From the NCBI RefSeq assembly GCF_000314795.2, contig NZ_KB373314.1:616418-680417 (forward strand): a stretch of DNA of 64,000 nt, written 5' to 3'. The stretch comes from Streptococcus sp. F0442 (GTDB taxonomy: Bacteria > Bacillota > Bacilli > Lactobacillales > Streptococcaceae). How positions within the stretch are numbered: position 1 is the stretch's first letter; the number at the start of each line of letters is the position of its first letter. Position numbers and translations under genes: made by a program. Below the pieces are notes generated by a model. It made no database searches, was not told the DNA's origin, and saw only the letters and a program-made list of their open reading frames with translations. This document shows positions 56,965 to 64,000 of the stretch, piece after piece.

Positions 56965-58908
56965 TTATTTCTCAACACGAGATTTGTTGGCGATATCAGC
57001 TAGGATAGCTGCTACAAACTCATCTACTGACACAGTGTTTGTTTCTTTTTGTCCATAGCGACGAACGTTGACAGTTCCATCTTCCATTTCCTTGTCACCA
57101 ACGATTAATTGGTAAGGAATCTTGCTAGTTTGTGATGCACGGATTTTGAATTGCATTTTCTCATTACGTTCATCCACATCAGCACGGACACCACGGTCAC
57201 GGAGCTTCTTAGCTACTTCCCAAGCGTAGTCAACGTGTTTCTCGTTAGATACTGGGATGAGGGTTACTTGATGTGGTGCAAGCCATGTTGGGAAGGCACC
57301 CTTGTAGTTTTCAATCAAGATCGCTGTGAAGCGTTCCATAGTTGAGATAACCCCACGGTGGATCATAACTGGGCGATGTTCTTCACCATCAGCTCCGATG
57401 TATTTAAGGTCAAAGCGTTCTGGAAGCAAGAAGTCAAGCTGGATAGTAGAAAGGGTTTCTTCTTTTCCAAGGGCAGTCTTAACCTGGATATCCAATTTGG
57501 GTCCGTAGAAGGCAGCTTCCCCTTCAGCTTCAAAGTAGTCCACGCCCATTTCATCAAGGGCTGCACGGAGCATGGTTTGGGCATTTTCCCACATTTCATC
57601 ATTATCAAAGTACTTATGAGTATCTTGAGGGTCACGAAGAGAGAGGCGGAAACGGTACTCGTTTAGGTTGAAGTCTCCGTATACATCGATAATCAACTGA
57701 AGGGCACGTTGGAATTCTTCTTGGATTTGTTCTGGAGTCACAAAGAGGTGACCGTCATTAAGAGACATTTCACGTACACGTTGAAGACCTGTCAGGGCAC
57801 CAGATTTCTCATAGCGGTGCATCATTCCGATTTCAGCGATACGGATTGGCAATTCACGGTATGAGTGAACATGGTGTTTAAAGACTTGAATGTGGTGTGG
57901 GCAGTTCATTGGGCGAAGGACGAATTCTTCCCCGTCTCCCATGTCCATAGTTGGGAACATGTCCTCTTGGTAGTGATCCCAGTGACCAGAAGTCTTGTAA
58001 AGCTCTACAGAAGCAAGTGGTGGAGTGTAAACGTGTTGGTAGCCAGAAGCCAACTCCTTGTCTACGATGTAGCGTTCTAACTCACGACGGATAGTTGCCC
58101 CATTTGGCAACCAGAATGGTAGACCTTGACCAACTTCTTGAGAAATCATGAACAAATCAAGCTCTTTCCCAAGTTTACGGTGGTCACGTTCTTTGGCTTC
58201 TTCACGCATTTGAAGGTAGTTTTTCAAGTCTTTCTTGTCGAACCAAGCTGTACCATAGATCCGTTGCATCATAGCGTTGTCACTATTTCCGCGCCAGTAG
58301 GCACCAGCTACATGGAGAAGGTGGAAGATTTGGATACGACCAGTTGAAGGGACGTGAGGTCCACGGCAAAGGTCTACATACTCACCTTGACGGTAGATGG
58401 TCAAGCCACCCTCGTCTTCTGAGTGCTCTTCGATCAACTCCAATTTATATGGGTCGTTCTTGAAGATTTCACGCGCCTCGTCTTTAGTCACTTCTTCACG
58501 TATTGATGGGAAGTTTTCTTTAACGATTTTCTTCATTTCTTCTTCGATACGAGGAAGGTCTTCGTTCGAGATTTGACCCGCTTGGTTGTCTGTATCGTAG
58601 TAGAAGCCATCTTCGATAGCTGGACCAACACCCAAGTGAATGTCTGGGAAGAGGCGACGAGCAGCCTGAGCGAACAAATGAGCTGCTGAGTGACGCAAGA
58701 TTGGAAGAGCATCTTCGTGATCTGGTGTCACGATTTCAATGCTTCCGTCTTCAGTGATAGCACGAGTTGTGTCAATCAATTTGCCGTTGAATTTACCAGC
58801 AAGAGCTTTTTTAGCTAGGGAATTGCTAATGGATTGAGCAATGTCAAAAGTTGTAACGCCAGATTCGAATTCACGAACAGCGCCATCTGGGAAAGTAATG
58901 TTAATCAT
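56965..58908 (-). CDS. thrS: Threonyl-tRNA synthetase
   Basis: This 647-residue enzyme charges tRNA(Thr). It has an N-terminal TGS domain (residues 1-62), an editing domain with the HxxxH zinc site ([17 protein letters not shown]), a class II core ([53 protein letters not shown]) with catalytic zinc ligands in [14 protein letters not shown], and the C-terminal anticodon domain. Second gene of a T-box operon with a MazG-like protein (56-bp gap). Its last 60 bp are duplicated at 55359-55418. Confidence 0.98.
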   Translation of the reverse strand: MINITFPDGAVREFESGVTTFDIAQSISNSLAKKALAGKFNGKLIDTTRAITEDGSIEIVTPDHEDALPILRHSAAHLFAQAARRLFPDIHLGVGPAIEDGFYYDTDNQAGQISNEDLPRIEEEMKKIVKENFPSIREEVTKDEAREIFKNDPYKLELIEEHSEDEGGLTIYRQGEYVDLCRGPHVPSTGRIQIFHLLHVAGAYWRGNSDNAMMQRIYGTAWFDKKDLKNYLQMREEAKERDHRKLGKELDLFMISQEVGQGLPFWLPNGATIRRELERYIVDKELASGYQHVYTPPLASVELYKTSGHWDHYQEDMFPTMDMGDGEEFVLRPMNCPHHIQVFKHHVHSYRELPIRIAEIGMMHRYEKSGALTGLQRVREMSLNDGHLFVTPEQIQEEFQRALQLIIDVYGDFNLNEYRFRLSLRDPQDTHKYFDNDEMWENAQTMLRAALDEMGVDYFEAEGEAAFYGPKLDIQVKTALGKEETLSTIQLDFLLPERFDLKYIGADGEEHRPVMIHRGVISTMERFTAILIENYKGAFPTWLAPHQVTLIPVSNEKHVDYAWEVAKKLRDRGVRADVDERNEKMQFKIRASQTSKIPYQLIVGDKEMEDGTVNVRRYGQKETNTVSVDEFVAAILADIANKSRVEK

Positions 58909-58964
58909 AATATTCTCCTTTTTTATATTTCATAGTTTCTATGCATTGACTTTTTATTAGCAGA

Positions 58965-59288
58965 CTACTTCCTAGTATGAATGTTCAACTGCTTTTCTTT
59001 ATCAGAGAGGAAGTTTTCCATTTCCGTCAGGATGTCTATCTCCAAACGTTGAGAAAGTTCTACTAGCCACCAGATATTTTCTGAAAGTTTATGTTCCAGT
59101 GTGTAAGGTGTTTCATCATAGTAGCGTCCTTGCTTGGTCATCACTAATCGTTGGAAATTTCCAATATCATTTGATAAAGCCAAGAGGTCTTCTTCTACCG
59201 TCCACTTGGAATCATGATGCTTAACTTCCAGATCATGATAAGCTTGTCGGATTGCCCAACTGCGCTCCACTAATTCTTGCAACTCCAT
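58965..59288 (-). CDS. MazG-like small helical protein in the thrS operon
   Basis: This 107-residue protein from the ATG at 59288 (MELQELVERSWAIRQAYHD), with GAGGAG 7 nt upstream, has a MazG-like pattern: KWTVEEDLLALSNDIGNFQRLVM (E-x3-D type metal site), then HKLSENIWWLVELSQRLEID. Family members are all-alpha NTP pyrophosphohydrolases, so house-cleaning of nucleotides is possible; the full MazG EExxD set is not obvious, so activity is uncertain. The longer upstream frame covers the T-box terminator and is rejected. It is controlled by the T-box with thrS. Confidence 0.8.
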   Translation of the reverse strand: MELQELVERSWAIRQAYHDLEVKHHDSKWTVEEDLLALSNDIGNFQRLVMTKQGRYYDETPYTLEHKLSENIWWLVELSQRLEIDILTEMENFLSDKEKQLNIHTRK

Positions 59289-59303
59289 AGTTAGTCTCCT
59301 CAC

Positions 59304-59338
59304 AAAAAAATTGCGACATCCAAAAAGGACGTCGCAAC
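59304..59338 (-). terminator. T-box expression-platform terminator
   Basis: On the minus strand TTGCGACGTCC-TTTTT-GGATGTCGCAA (one G-U) followed by seven T; the antiterminator would include the T-box sequence just upstream. Confidence 0.88.
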
Positions 59339-59513
59339 GTGGTTCCACCTTCATTTATGTTCCTCAAAAAAGAGGGACACCTCTGATTGGCTCTAACGTA
59401 GCCACCGTTTTATGTTTGCATAAAAGTATCTCGAGTAGTCCCAAACCTATCCTCTACGCGATTTCCAGCTCCACGCGCTCTCTATCAGATTTCCTAGATT
59501 TGATATGTCTCTG
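59304..59513 (-). promoter_or_regulatory. T-box riboswitch controlling mazG-like/thrS (threonine)
   Basis: On the minus strand the T-box GAAGGTGGAACCACG lies at 59338-59352, just before the terminator hairpin. Upstream is a long stem I region (ATAGAGAGCGCGTGGAGCTG..., GGAAATCGCG). Its 3' side carries GGGACTACTCGAG, with ACT threonine codons at 59437-59439 and 59434-59436 as candidate specifiers. The variable base after UGG is A, which would pair with a U discriminator. Uncharged tRNA(Thr) should stabilise the antiterminator. Confidence 0.87.
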
Positions 59514-59519
59514 TCAGTT

Positions 59520-59547
59520 ATTATAGCACGATTGAAAAATTTTGCAA
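59520..59547 (-). promoter_or_regulatory. Promoter of the T-box transcript
   Basis: On the minus strand TTGCAA (59547-59542), a 16-bp spacer and TATAAT (59525-59520). Confidence 0.82.
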
Positions 59548-59562
59548 GAGAAAGTTTCTTTT

Positions 59563-60885
59563 TCAATCAAAGAAATGCGTAATTTTACGGATTTTCTTCA
59601 CCTGTTTGACCGAAGCCTTCATTATCTTGACCGATCCATTAACCGGAAGAGCAATGACCTTGGTCGGAATTTTCACAATGGTCTTGGACATCCGCTTAAC
59701 CCGACTTTGCTCTGGGTTCAAGTCATTCGAAAAGTCTTTAGAGATGATTTTATCCAGATAAAATTCATAGACTCGACGGCCGAAGGTTGCTGCAGAAATA
59801 TCATCAATCTTTTCTGCCCACTTATCCTCATCGATTGCAGGCATCTCTTCAATCGCTTCAAGAATTGCTTGGGCTAGATCGCTCTCCTCATAAAAGAGCT
59901 TCCCAAACATGGGGTCATCAATCACATGATCAAGATAAGGATTCCCATGAGCAATGATCGGCGTACCGCTAGCAATGCTCTCTAAATAGGTCAGCCCTTG
60001 CGTCTCACTCGTTGAAGCTGAAATAAAGAAGTCAGCCGCCTTATAGTAGAGAGCGGTCTCATTTGGTTGGATCATACCTGTGAAGATGATCGCATCTGAT
60101 ACACCAAGCTTGGTTGCTTGTTTTTTCAAATCATCCAGATAAGGACCATCTCCAGCCACGATCAACTTAACTTTAGAATTGACCTGGAGGACATCCGGAA
60201 GAGCCGCAATAACCGCTTGGATATTCTTTTCATAAGAGACCCGTGAAAGACTCAATAACAATGTTTCATCTTCTGTCACCTCATATTTCTCACGAAGAGC
60301 ATCTGTCTCTGTCGGAGTAATTTCTGGTCGGTCAAATTTGGCCAAATCAATCCCTGTAGGAATAATACGTTTTTCTGCCTTTACCTTGTATTTCTGGAGC
60401 AAGTCATAAACGATCTCGCTTGGGCAGATCACTCCGTCCAGATCATTCATATAGCTTCTCACAATGTATTTGACCATACTTGGACGAATGACCATACCTC
60501 TCGCTATATAGCGGACATAGTCCTCATATTGGGTATGGTAGGTGTGAATGACTGGAATCCGCAACTCGCGTCCAATCCAAACTCCCAAAAGGCCTAGTGA
60601 AAACTCTGTCTGGGTGTGGATAATATCCAACTGGTATTGCTTGGCAATGGCAAGCGCCTTTGAGAAGCCTCGATAAGCGACCCGACGGTCCTTAAAGGCA
60701 AAGAAGGGCACACTCGGAATCCGAATGATCTGCCAATCCTCATAGCGGTTCACATCTTTATCTGTTGTCGTAAAGATAAAAACTGTATGACCCAATTTTT
60801 CTAATTCTGTTTTGAGCGTCCGAATACTGGTCGCCACTCCCGAAACTTGTGGGAAATAGGTATCTGTGAATAAACCTACACGCAT
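59563..60885 (-). CDS. lafA: Glycolipid glucosyltransferase (LafA-like, GT4)
   Basis: This 440-residue GT4 enzyme from the ATG at 60885 (MRVGLFTDTYFPQVSGVATS), with GGAG 7 nt upstream, has IIRIPS and FSLGLLGVWIGREL in the N-domain and the C-domain donor site (LSLSRVSYEKNIQAVIAAL, SETQGLTYLESIASGTPIIA, E-x7-E type). It resembles alpha-monoglucosyl-diacylglycerol synthase of streptococci (LafA/Spr0982-type). It would make the first sugar lipid, used in the membrane and as lipoteichoic-acid anchor. It starts 1 bp after the CpoA-like gene ends. Confidence 0.85.
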   Translation of the reverse strand: MRVGLFTDTYFPQVSGVATSIRTLKTELEKLGHTVFIFTTTDKDVNRYEDWQIIRIPSVPFFAFKDRRVAYRGFSKALAIAKQYQLDIIHTQTEFSLGLLGVWIGRELRIPVIHTYHTQYEDYVRYIARGMVIRPSMVKYIVRSYMNDLDGVICPSEIVYDLLQKYKVKAEKRIIPTGIDLAKFDRPEITPTETDALREKYEVTEDETLLLSLSRVSYEKNIQAVIAALPDVLQVNSKVKLIVAGDGPYLDDLKKQATKLGVSDAIIFTGMIQPNETALYYKAADFFISASTSETQGLTYLESIASGTPIIAHGNPYLDHVIDDPMFGKLFYEESDLAQAILEAIEEMPAIDEDKWAEKIDDISAATFGRRVYEFYLDKIISKDFSNDLNPEQSRVKRMSKTIVKIPTKVIALPVNGSVKIMKASVKQVKKIRKITHFFD

Positions 60886-60886
60886 C

Positions 60887-61885
60887 TTACATCTCCAAAA
60901 CTGTTTGATAGGCCTCAACCAATTGATGAGCCACTATGTCGATCGAACGACTTTCAGCGACCTTGTAGCCGGCCTCCCGCTTGTCCACTTGTCCATTTAG
61001 GACCTTGTTCAAGGAATCCACAAATTCATCCACATTGTGGCACAATTCAGATGAGGTCTCGTCAATCCAGCCATTGTAGACAGGAATATCTCGCAGGACG
61101 GTGTGCTGATGGCTAGCCAAAGCTTCCAAAACAACGATTCCTTCGGTTTCTTCATAAGATGGGAAGAAGAAGGCGTCAGCTCCCGTCATAGCTCCTTGGA
61201 AGACCGCTCCCTTGAAATAGCCAGGGAATTCCACATTGCTAGGATGATCCTTTTCCACTAGGCGGCGGATCTTGCGCGGGATAATCCATTTGTTGATAGA
61301 ACCTAGCCAAATAAAGCGCACATCTGGCATGCGACGAGCTACTTCTACGAAATCTTCGATTCCTTTGCGCCTGAAATAAAGCCCTGCACAGATAACCACC
61401 TTTTGGCCTTCTTGGATATTAAAATGCTTGCGAAAGACTTCTTCTTTTTTCGGATCCTTCTTGTATTTTTCCAAATCTATTCCATTGGAGACCGCAATAA
61501 TCGGTGTTGTCACTCCATAGGACTGAATCAAGTGTTTGGAATACTCAGAAGGCGTGATGACATAGTCCGCCTTTTGGTACATGTGAGCCAAATATTTCCC
61601 AAACAAGGGCGCAAAAAAGTTAGACCCGATAAAGGAATTTTCAAAATCCTCACGGGTTGAATGGCCATGCATGATGACTTTCTTTCCACGACGTTTTGCT
61701 GCATGGAGCAAAAGGAAACTCCGAGGGCCATAGGTATTAATATGGACCACATCATAATCCCCTAAAATATCTGTCGTATGCGGAATTCCAGCCAAATCCA
61801 GCGCATGCATTTGGTGCTGCAAAGCTCGACCAATTCCTGATTTTTGTAATACGGATTTTCCTTCTAAATACAGTAAAACTTTCAT
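60887..61885 (-). CDS. cpoA: Glycolipid galactosyl/glucosyltransferase (CpoA/LafB-like, GT4)
   Basis: This 332-residue GT4 enzyme from the ATG at 61885 (MKVLLYLEGKSVLQKSGIGR) has HGHSTREDFENSFIGSN, VVICAGLYFRRKGIEDFVEV and PSYEETEGIVVLEALAS. It strongly recalls pneumococcal CpoA, which adds the second sugar to glycolipids and affects beta-lactam susceptibility (known). It precedes lafA, the usual pair. The promoter's -10 box ends 7 nt before the ATG, so the mRNA is predicted to be leaderless; a GGGGG run lies too close to the ATG to be a normal SD. Confidence 0.87.
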   Translation of the reverse strand: MKVLLYLEGKSVLQKSGIGRALQHQMHALDLAGIPHTTDILGDYDVVHINTYGPRSFLLLHAAKRRGKKVIMHGHSTREDFENSFIGSNFFAPLFGKYLAHMYQKADYVITPSEYSKHLIQSYGVTTPIIAVSNGIDLEKYKKDPKKEEVFRKHFNIQEGQKVVICAGLYFRRKGIEDFVEVARRMPDVRFIWLGSINKWIIPRKIRRLVEKDHPSNVEFPGYFKGAVFQGAMTGADAFFFPSYEETEGIVVLEALASHQHTVLRDIPVYNGWIDETSSELCHNVDEFVDSLNKVLNGQVDKREAGYKVAESRSIDIVAHQLVEAYQTVLEM

Positions 61886-61892
61886 ACCCCCT

Positions 61893-61921
61893 ATTATACC
61901 GAAATAAAGAGTGCCCTTCAA
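61893..61921 (-). promoter_or_regulatory. cpoA-lafA promoter
   Basis: On the minus strand TTGAAG (61921-61916), a 17-bp spacer and TATAAT (61898-61893), then AGGGGGT and ATG. The predicted start lies on the start codon. Confidence 0.78.
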
Positions 61922-61942
61922 GTTTCTACCTGTTGATAGTAT

Positions 61943-61979
61943 AAAAAAGAGGCCAGAACAGCTCTGTTCTAACCTCTCA
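61943..61979 (-). terminator. ccpA terminator
   Basis: On the minus strand AGAGG-TT-AGAACAG-AG-CTGTTCT-GG-CCTCTTTTTT: long stem with an internal mismatch and a T tract. Confidence 0.86.
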
Positions 61980-62027
61980 GACTAGTAGACACGTCTTCTC
62001 CATTCGAGACTCTAGTCTACTCAATTC

Positions 62028-63032
62028 TTATTTTTTGGTCGTTCCACGTTGGTTGATCGTATGGGACAAAAGCACTTCCCGTTCTTCCAACTCTTCTTTG
62101 TGCATGATCTTGGTCAACATGCGCATGCTGATCGCACCAAGGTCATACAGCGGTTGCCCAATCGTCGATAGGTTTGGACGTGTATAACGGGTTACTTGTG
62201 AATCATCGCTGGTAATGATTTCGAAGTCCTCTGGCACCTTAACACCTTTATCAGACAAGCCGTTCAAGAGACCTGCAGCCAATTCATCCCCAGTTACAAA
62301 GGCCGCTGTTGCTTTGGATGCAATGATGCGTTCTGCCAAATTGTAGCCTTCATGGTAACGGTATTTGGATTCAAACACAAGTCCTTCGCTATAGCTCAAT
62401 TTTTTCGCTTTCAGGGCTTCTTTATAGCCTGACAAACGAATTTTACCATTGATATCATCCACCAATGGACCACTTACAAAAGCAATTTTCTTGTTGTGTT
62501 TTGCTAACTCTGTAACAGCATCCACTGTTGCTTGCTTGTAGTCGATATTGACACTTGGTAATTGGTGCTCAACATCCACAGTTCCAGCAAGGACCACTGG
62601 TGTACGTGAGCGTGAAAACTCTGAACGAATCTTTTCTGTCAAATGATAGCCCATGAAAATGATCCCATCTACTTGTTTAGAAAAGAGGTTGTTCACAACT
62701 GAAACTTCTTTGTCATCATCTTCATCGCTATTAGCAAGGACAATGTTGTATTTGTACATTTCAGCAATGTCATCAATCCCTTTAGCCAAGGTAGAGAAAT
62801 AGCTGTTGGTGATGTTTGGAATAACAACCCCTACTGTAGTTGTTTTCTTGCTAGCAAGACCACGCGCAACAGCGTTTGGACGGTAATCCAAGCGTTCGAT
62901 CACTTCCAAAACTTTCTTCCGCGTATTTTCTTTAACGTTTTTATTTCCATTCACTACACGACTAACGGTTGCCATTGAAACCCCTGCTTCACGGGCGACA
63001 TCATAAATTGTAACTGTATCGTCTGTATTCAT
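62028..63032 (-). CDS. ccpA: Catabolite control protein A
   Basis: CcpA is the LacI-family master regulator of carbon catabolite control; it binds cre sites with HPr-Ser-P. The 334-residue protein starts at 63032 (MNTDDTVTIYDVAREAGVS), with AGGAAA upstream; the frame is open 12 codons further. The helix-turn-helix is at about residues 8-27 (TIYDVAREAGVSMATVSRVV) with the hinge helix NAVARGLA, then a periplasmic-binding-like core (GVVIPNITNSYF, FVTGDELAAGLLNG). Divergent from pepQ, the typical streptococcal arrangement. HprK, its kinase partner, is at 35075. Confidence 0.97.
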   Translation of the reverse strand: MNTDDTVTIYDVAREAGVSMATVSRVVNGNKNVKENTRKKVLEVIERLDYRPNAVARGLASKKTTTVGVVIPNITNSYFSTLAKGIDDIAEMYKYNIVLANSDEDDDKEVSVVNNLFSKQVDGIIFMGYHLTEKIRSEFSRSRTPVVLAGTVDVEHQLPSVNIDYKQATVDAVTELAKHNKKIAFVSGPLVDDINGKIRLSGYKEALKAKKLSYSEGLVFESKYRYHEGYNLAERIIASKATAAFVTGDELAAGLLNGLSDKGVKVPEDFEIITSDDSQVTRYTRPNLSTIGQPLYDLGAISMRMLTKIMHKEELEEREVLLSHTINQRGTTKK

Positions 63033-63083
63033 AAGATTTCCTTTCATTATTGAAAATTTCGTTTTCACTCTCTAATTAATCCT

Positions 63084-63112
63084 ATTTTATCATGTATTGT
63101 AAACACTTTCAA
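63084..63112 (-). promoter_or_regulatory. ccpA promoter
   Basis: On the minus strand TTGAAA (63112-63107), a 17-bp spacer and TAAAAT (63089-63084). Confidence 0.75.
63098..63111. promoter_or_regulatory. cre-like site in the ccpA-pepQ intergenic region
   Basis: TGTAAACACTTTCA differs at one central position (CA for CG) from the cre consensus TGWAANCGNTNWCA. It overlaps the ccpA -35 box, so it fits autorepression, and lies upstream of pepQ, where activation or repression is possible. Confidence 0.6.
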
Positions 63113-63192
63113 GCATTTTGGTAAAATTTTGTAAACTCTTGCTTTTTTAGGGAAAATTTGACAAAATAGATCCATAGAAAGAAGGTAGCATT

Positions 63193-64000
63193 ATGTCTAA
63201 ATTAGATCAAATCGTCGATTTTCTTGAAACTGAAAAAACAGATGTCGCTGTTGTATCCGATCCTGTCACCATCAATTACCTGACTGGATTTTACAGTGAT
63301 CCCCACGAACGCCAACTCTTCTTGTTCGTCTATACAGACCACGAACCCCTTCTCTTCGTTCCTGCACTTGAAGTGGAACGGGCGACTGCAGTTGTCGATT
63401 TCCAAGTGGTTGGCTATGTGGATTCTGAAAACCCTTGGGAAAAGATTAAAGGGGCTATCGCTAAACCAGATGCCAAAACTGTTGCACTTGAATATGATAA
63501 CTTGATTCTGACCAAGTACAATGGTTTGCGCACTGTCTTTGAAAAAGCCGAATTTACTAACTTAACACCACGGATTAACCGCATGCGCTTGATCAAATCT
63601 GCTGATGAGATCCAAAAGATGTTGGTGGCTGGTCAATACGCAGATAAGGCTGTCAATATGGGTTTTGACGCCATCTCACTGGATAAAACAGAAACTGATA
63701 TCGTTGCAGAAATCGACTTTGGCATCAAACGCTTGGGCTATGAAATGAGCTTTGAAACGATGGTCTTGACTGGAAATAATGCAGCTAACCCACACGGAAT
63801 TCCTGGAAGCAACAAAGTCGAAAACGATGCTCTCTTGCTCTTTGACCTTGGCTGTATGGTGAATGGTTATGCGTCTGATATGACTCGTACTGTTGCTGTT
63901 GGGAAACCAGATGATTTCAAAAAAGAAATCTACCACTTGACTTTAGAAGCTCAACAGGCTGCTTTAGATATGATCAAACCAGGTGTAACAGCGCATGAAG
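63193..64000 (+). CDS. pepQ: Xaa-Pro dipeptidase PepQ (5' part; continues past the window)
   Basis: PepQ releases proline from X-Pro dipeptides in the cytosol. The ATG at 63193 (MSKLDQIVDFLETEKTDV) follows AAGAAGGTAG. About 269 codons are present: a creatinase-like N-terminal domain (INYLTGFYSDPHER) and the start of the M24 'pita-bread' domain with metal ligands in LLLFDLGCMVNGYASDMTRTVAVG (two Asp) and NPHG before it. The rest of the domain (further His and Glu ligands) is outside. Divergent from ccpA, as in other streptococci and lactic acid bacteria. Confidence 0.93.
   Translation, partial: MSKLDQIVDFLETEKTDVAVVSDPVTINYLTGFYSDPHERQLFLFVYTDHEPLLFVPALEVERATAVVDFQVVGYVDSENPWEKIKGAIAKPDAKTVALEYDNLILTKYNGLRTVFEKAEFTNLTPRINRMRLIKSADEIQKMLVAGQYADKAVNMGFDAISLDKTETDIVAEIDFGIKRLGYEMSFETMVLTGNNAANPHGIPGSNKVENDALLLFDLGCMVNGYASDMTRTVAVGKPDDFKKEIYHLTLEAQQAALDMIKPGVTAHE

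Noticed and set aside
59289..59354. 22-residue N-terminal extension of the MazG-like protein
   Set aside because: It would be translated from the T-box terminator; an SD supports 59288.

Overview
The window looks like chromosome of a viridans-type Streptococcus. I infer this from gene content and order: ftsX-ftsE-prfB, murM-murN, ppc beside ftsW, a MacAB-like pump beside gor, hprK-lgt-DUF948-ytxH, vicRKX close to rnc-smc-ftsY, cpoA/lafB-lafA, and ccpA divergent from pepQ. Protein sequences and the moderate A+T content fit the mitis/sanguinis/parasanguinis side of the genus, but I cannot fix the species without a search. It is mostly core genome with high coding density. I see no rRNA, tRNA, CRISPR array, prophage or intact insertion sequence. 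Layout: 1-2210 is the end of ftsX, then ftsE and a frameshifted prfB (minus strand). 2385-7631 holds a phosphoesterase, an aquaporin, and a P-type cation ATPase behind a yybP-ykoY manganese riboswitch. 7723-12291 is a plus-strand operon of HD phosphohydrolase, HAD phosphatase, murM and murN. 12371-18857 holds tpiA, tuf, ppc and ftsW. 19105-22856 holds a GH25 muramidase, a tRNA deacylase, a phosphoglycerate-mutase-type phosphatase and lysS. 23130-30557 holds a MacAB-like efflux pump, gor, and a cyclase plus MetE-like methyltransferase pair under a MET-box. 30572-36025 holds two U32 proteins of tRNA hydroxylation and the hprK-lgt operon. 36214-42809 holds PspC, SprT, Tex, a small-protein/permease/DUF1980-type operon and zwf. 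43286-50733 is rnc-smc-HAD-HAD-ftsY. 50833-54820 ends with the essential two-component system vicRKX. 55704-61885 holds a DUF389 membrane protein, a T-box-controlled mazG-like/thrS operon and two glycolipid glycosyltransferases. 62028-64000 is ccpA and the start of pepQ. Functionally the region covers envelope construction (ftsEX, ftsW, murMN, lgt, lafAB/cpoA, vicRKX), translation and its quality control (prfB, tuf, lysS, thrS, YbaK, U32 tRNA modification), carbon control (hprK, ccpA, zwf, ppc, tpiA) and metal or redox homeostasis (P-type ATPase, gor). The most notable non-coding content is as follows. (1) A family of large nested-palindrome intergenic elements has two near-complete copies (3277-3512 and 43029-43270), in which stem bases have changed in matched pairs, and one composite copy (55062-55321) with a different structured module in place of one hairpin. 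(2) A 60-bp remnant of the thrS 3' end at 55359-55418 forms, with thrS itself, a direct repeat around the DUF389 gene, suggesting insertion or recombination there. (3) Several genes have a sigma-A -10 box placed 6-11 nt before the start codon and no Shine-Dalgarno sequence, so they are candidate leaderless mRNAs. (4) The DUF389 transcript has a structured 5' leader.
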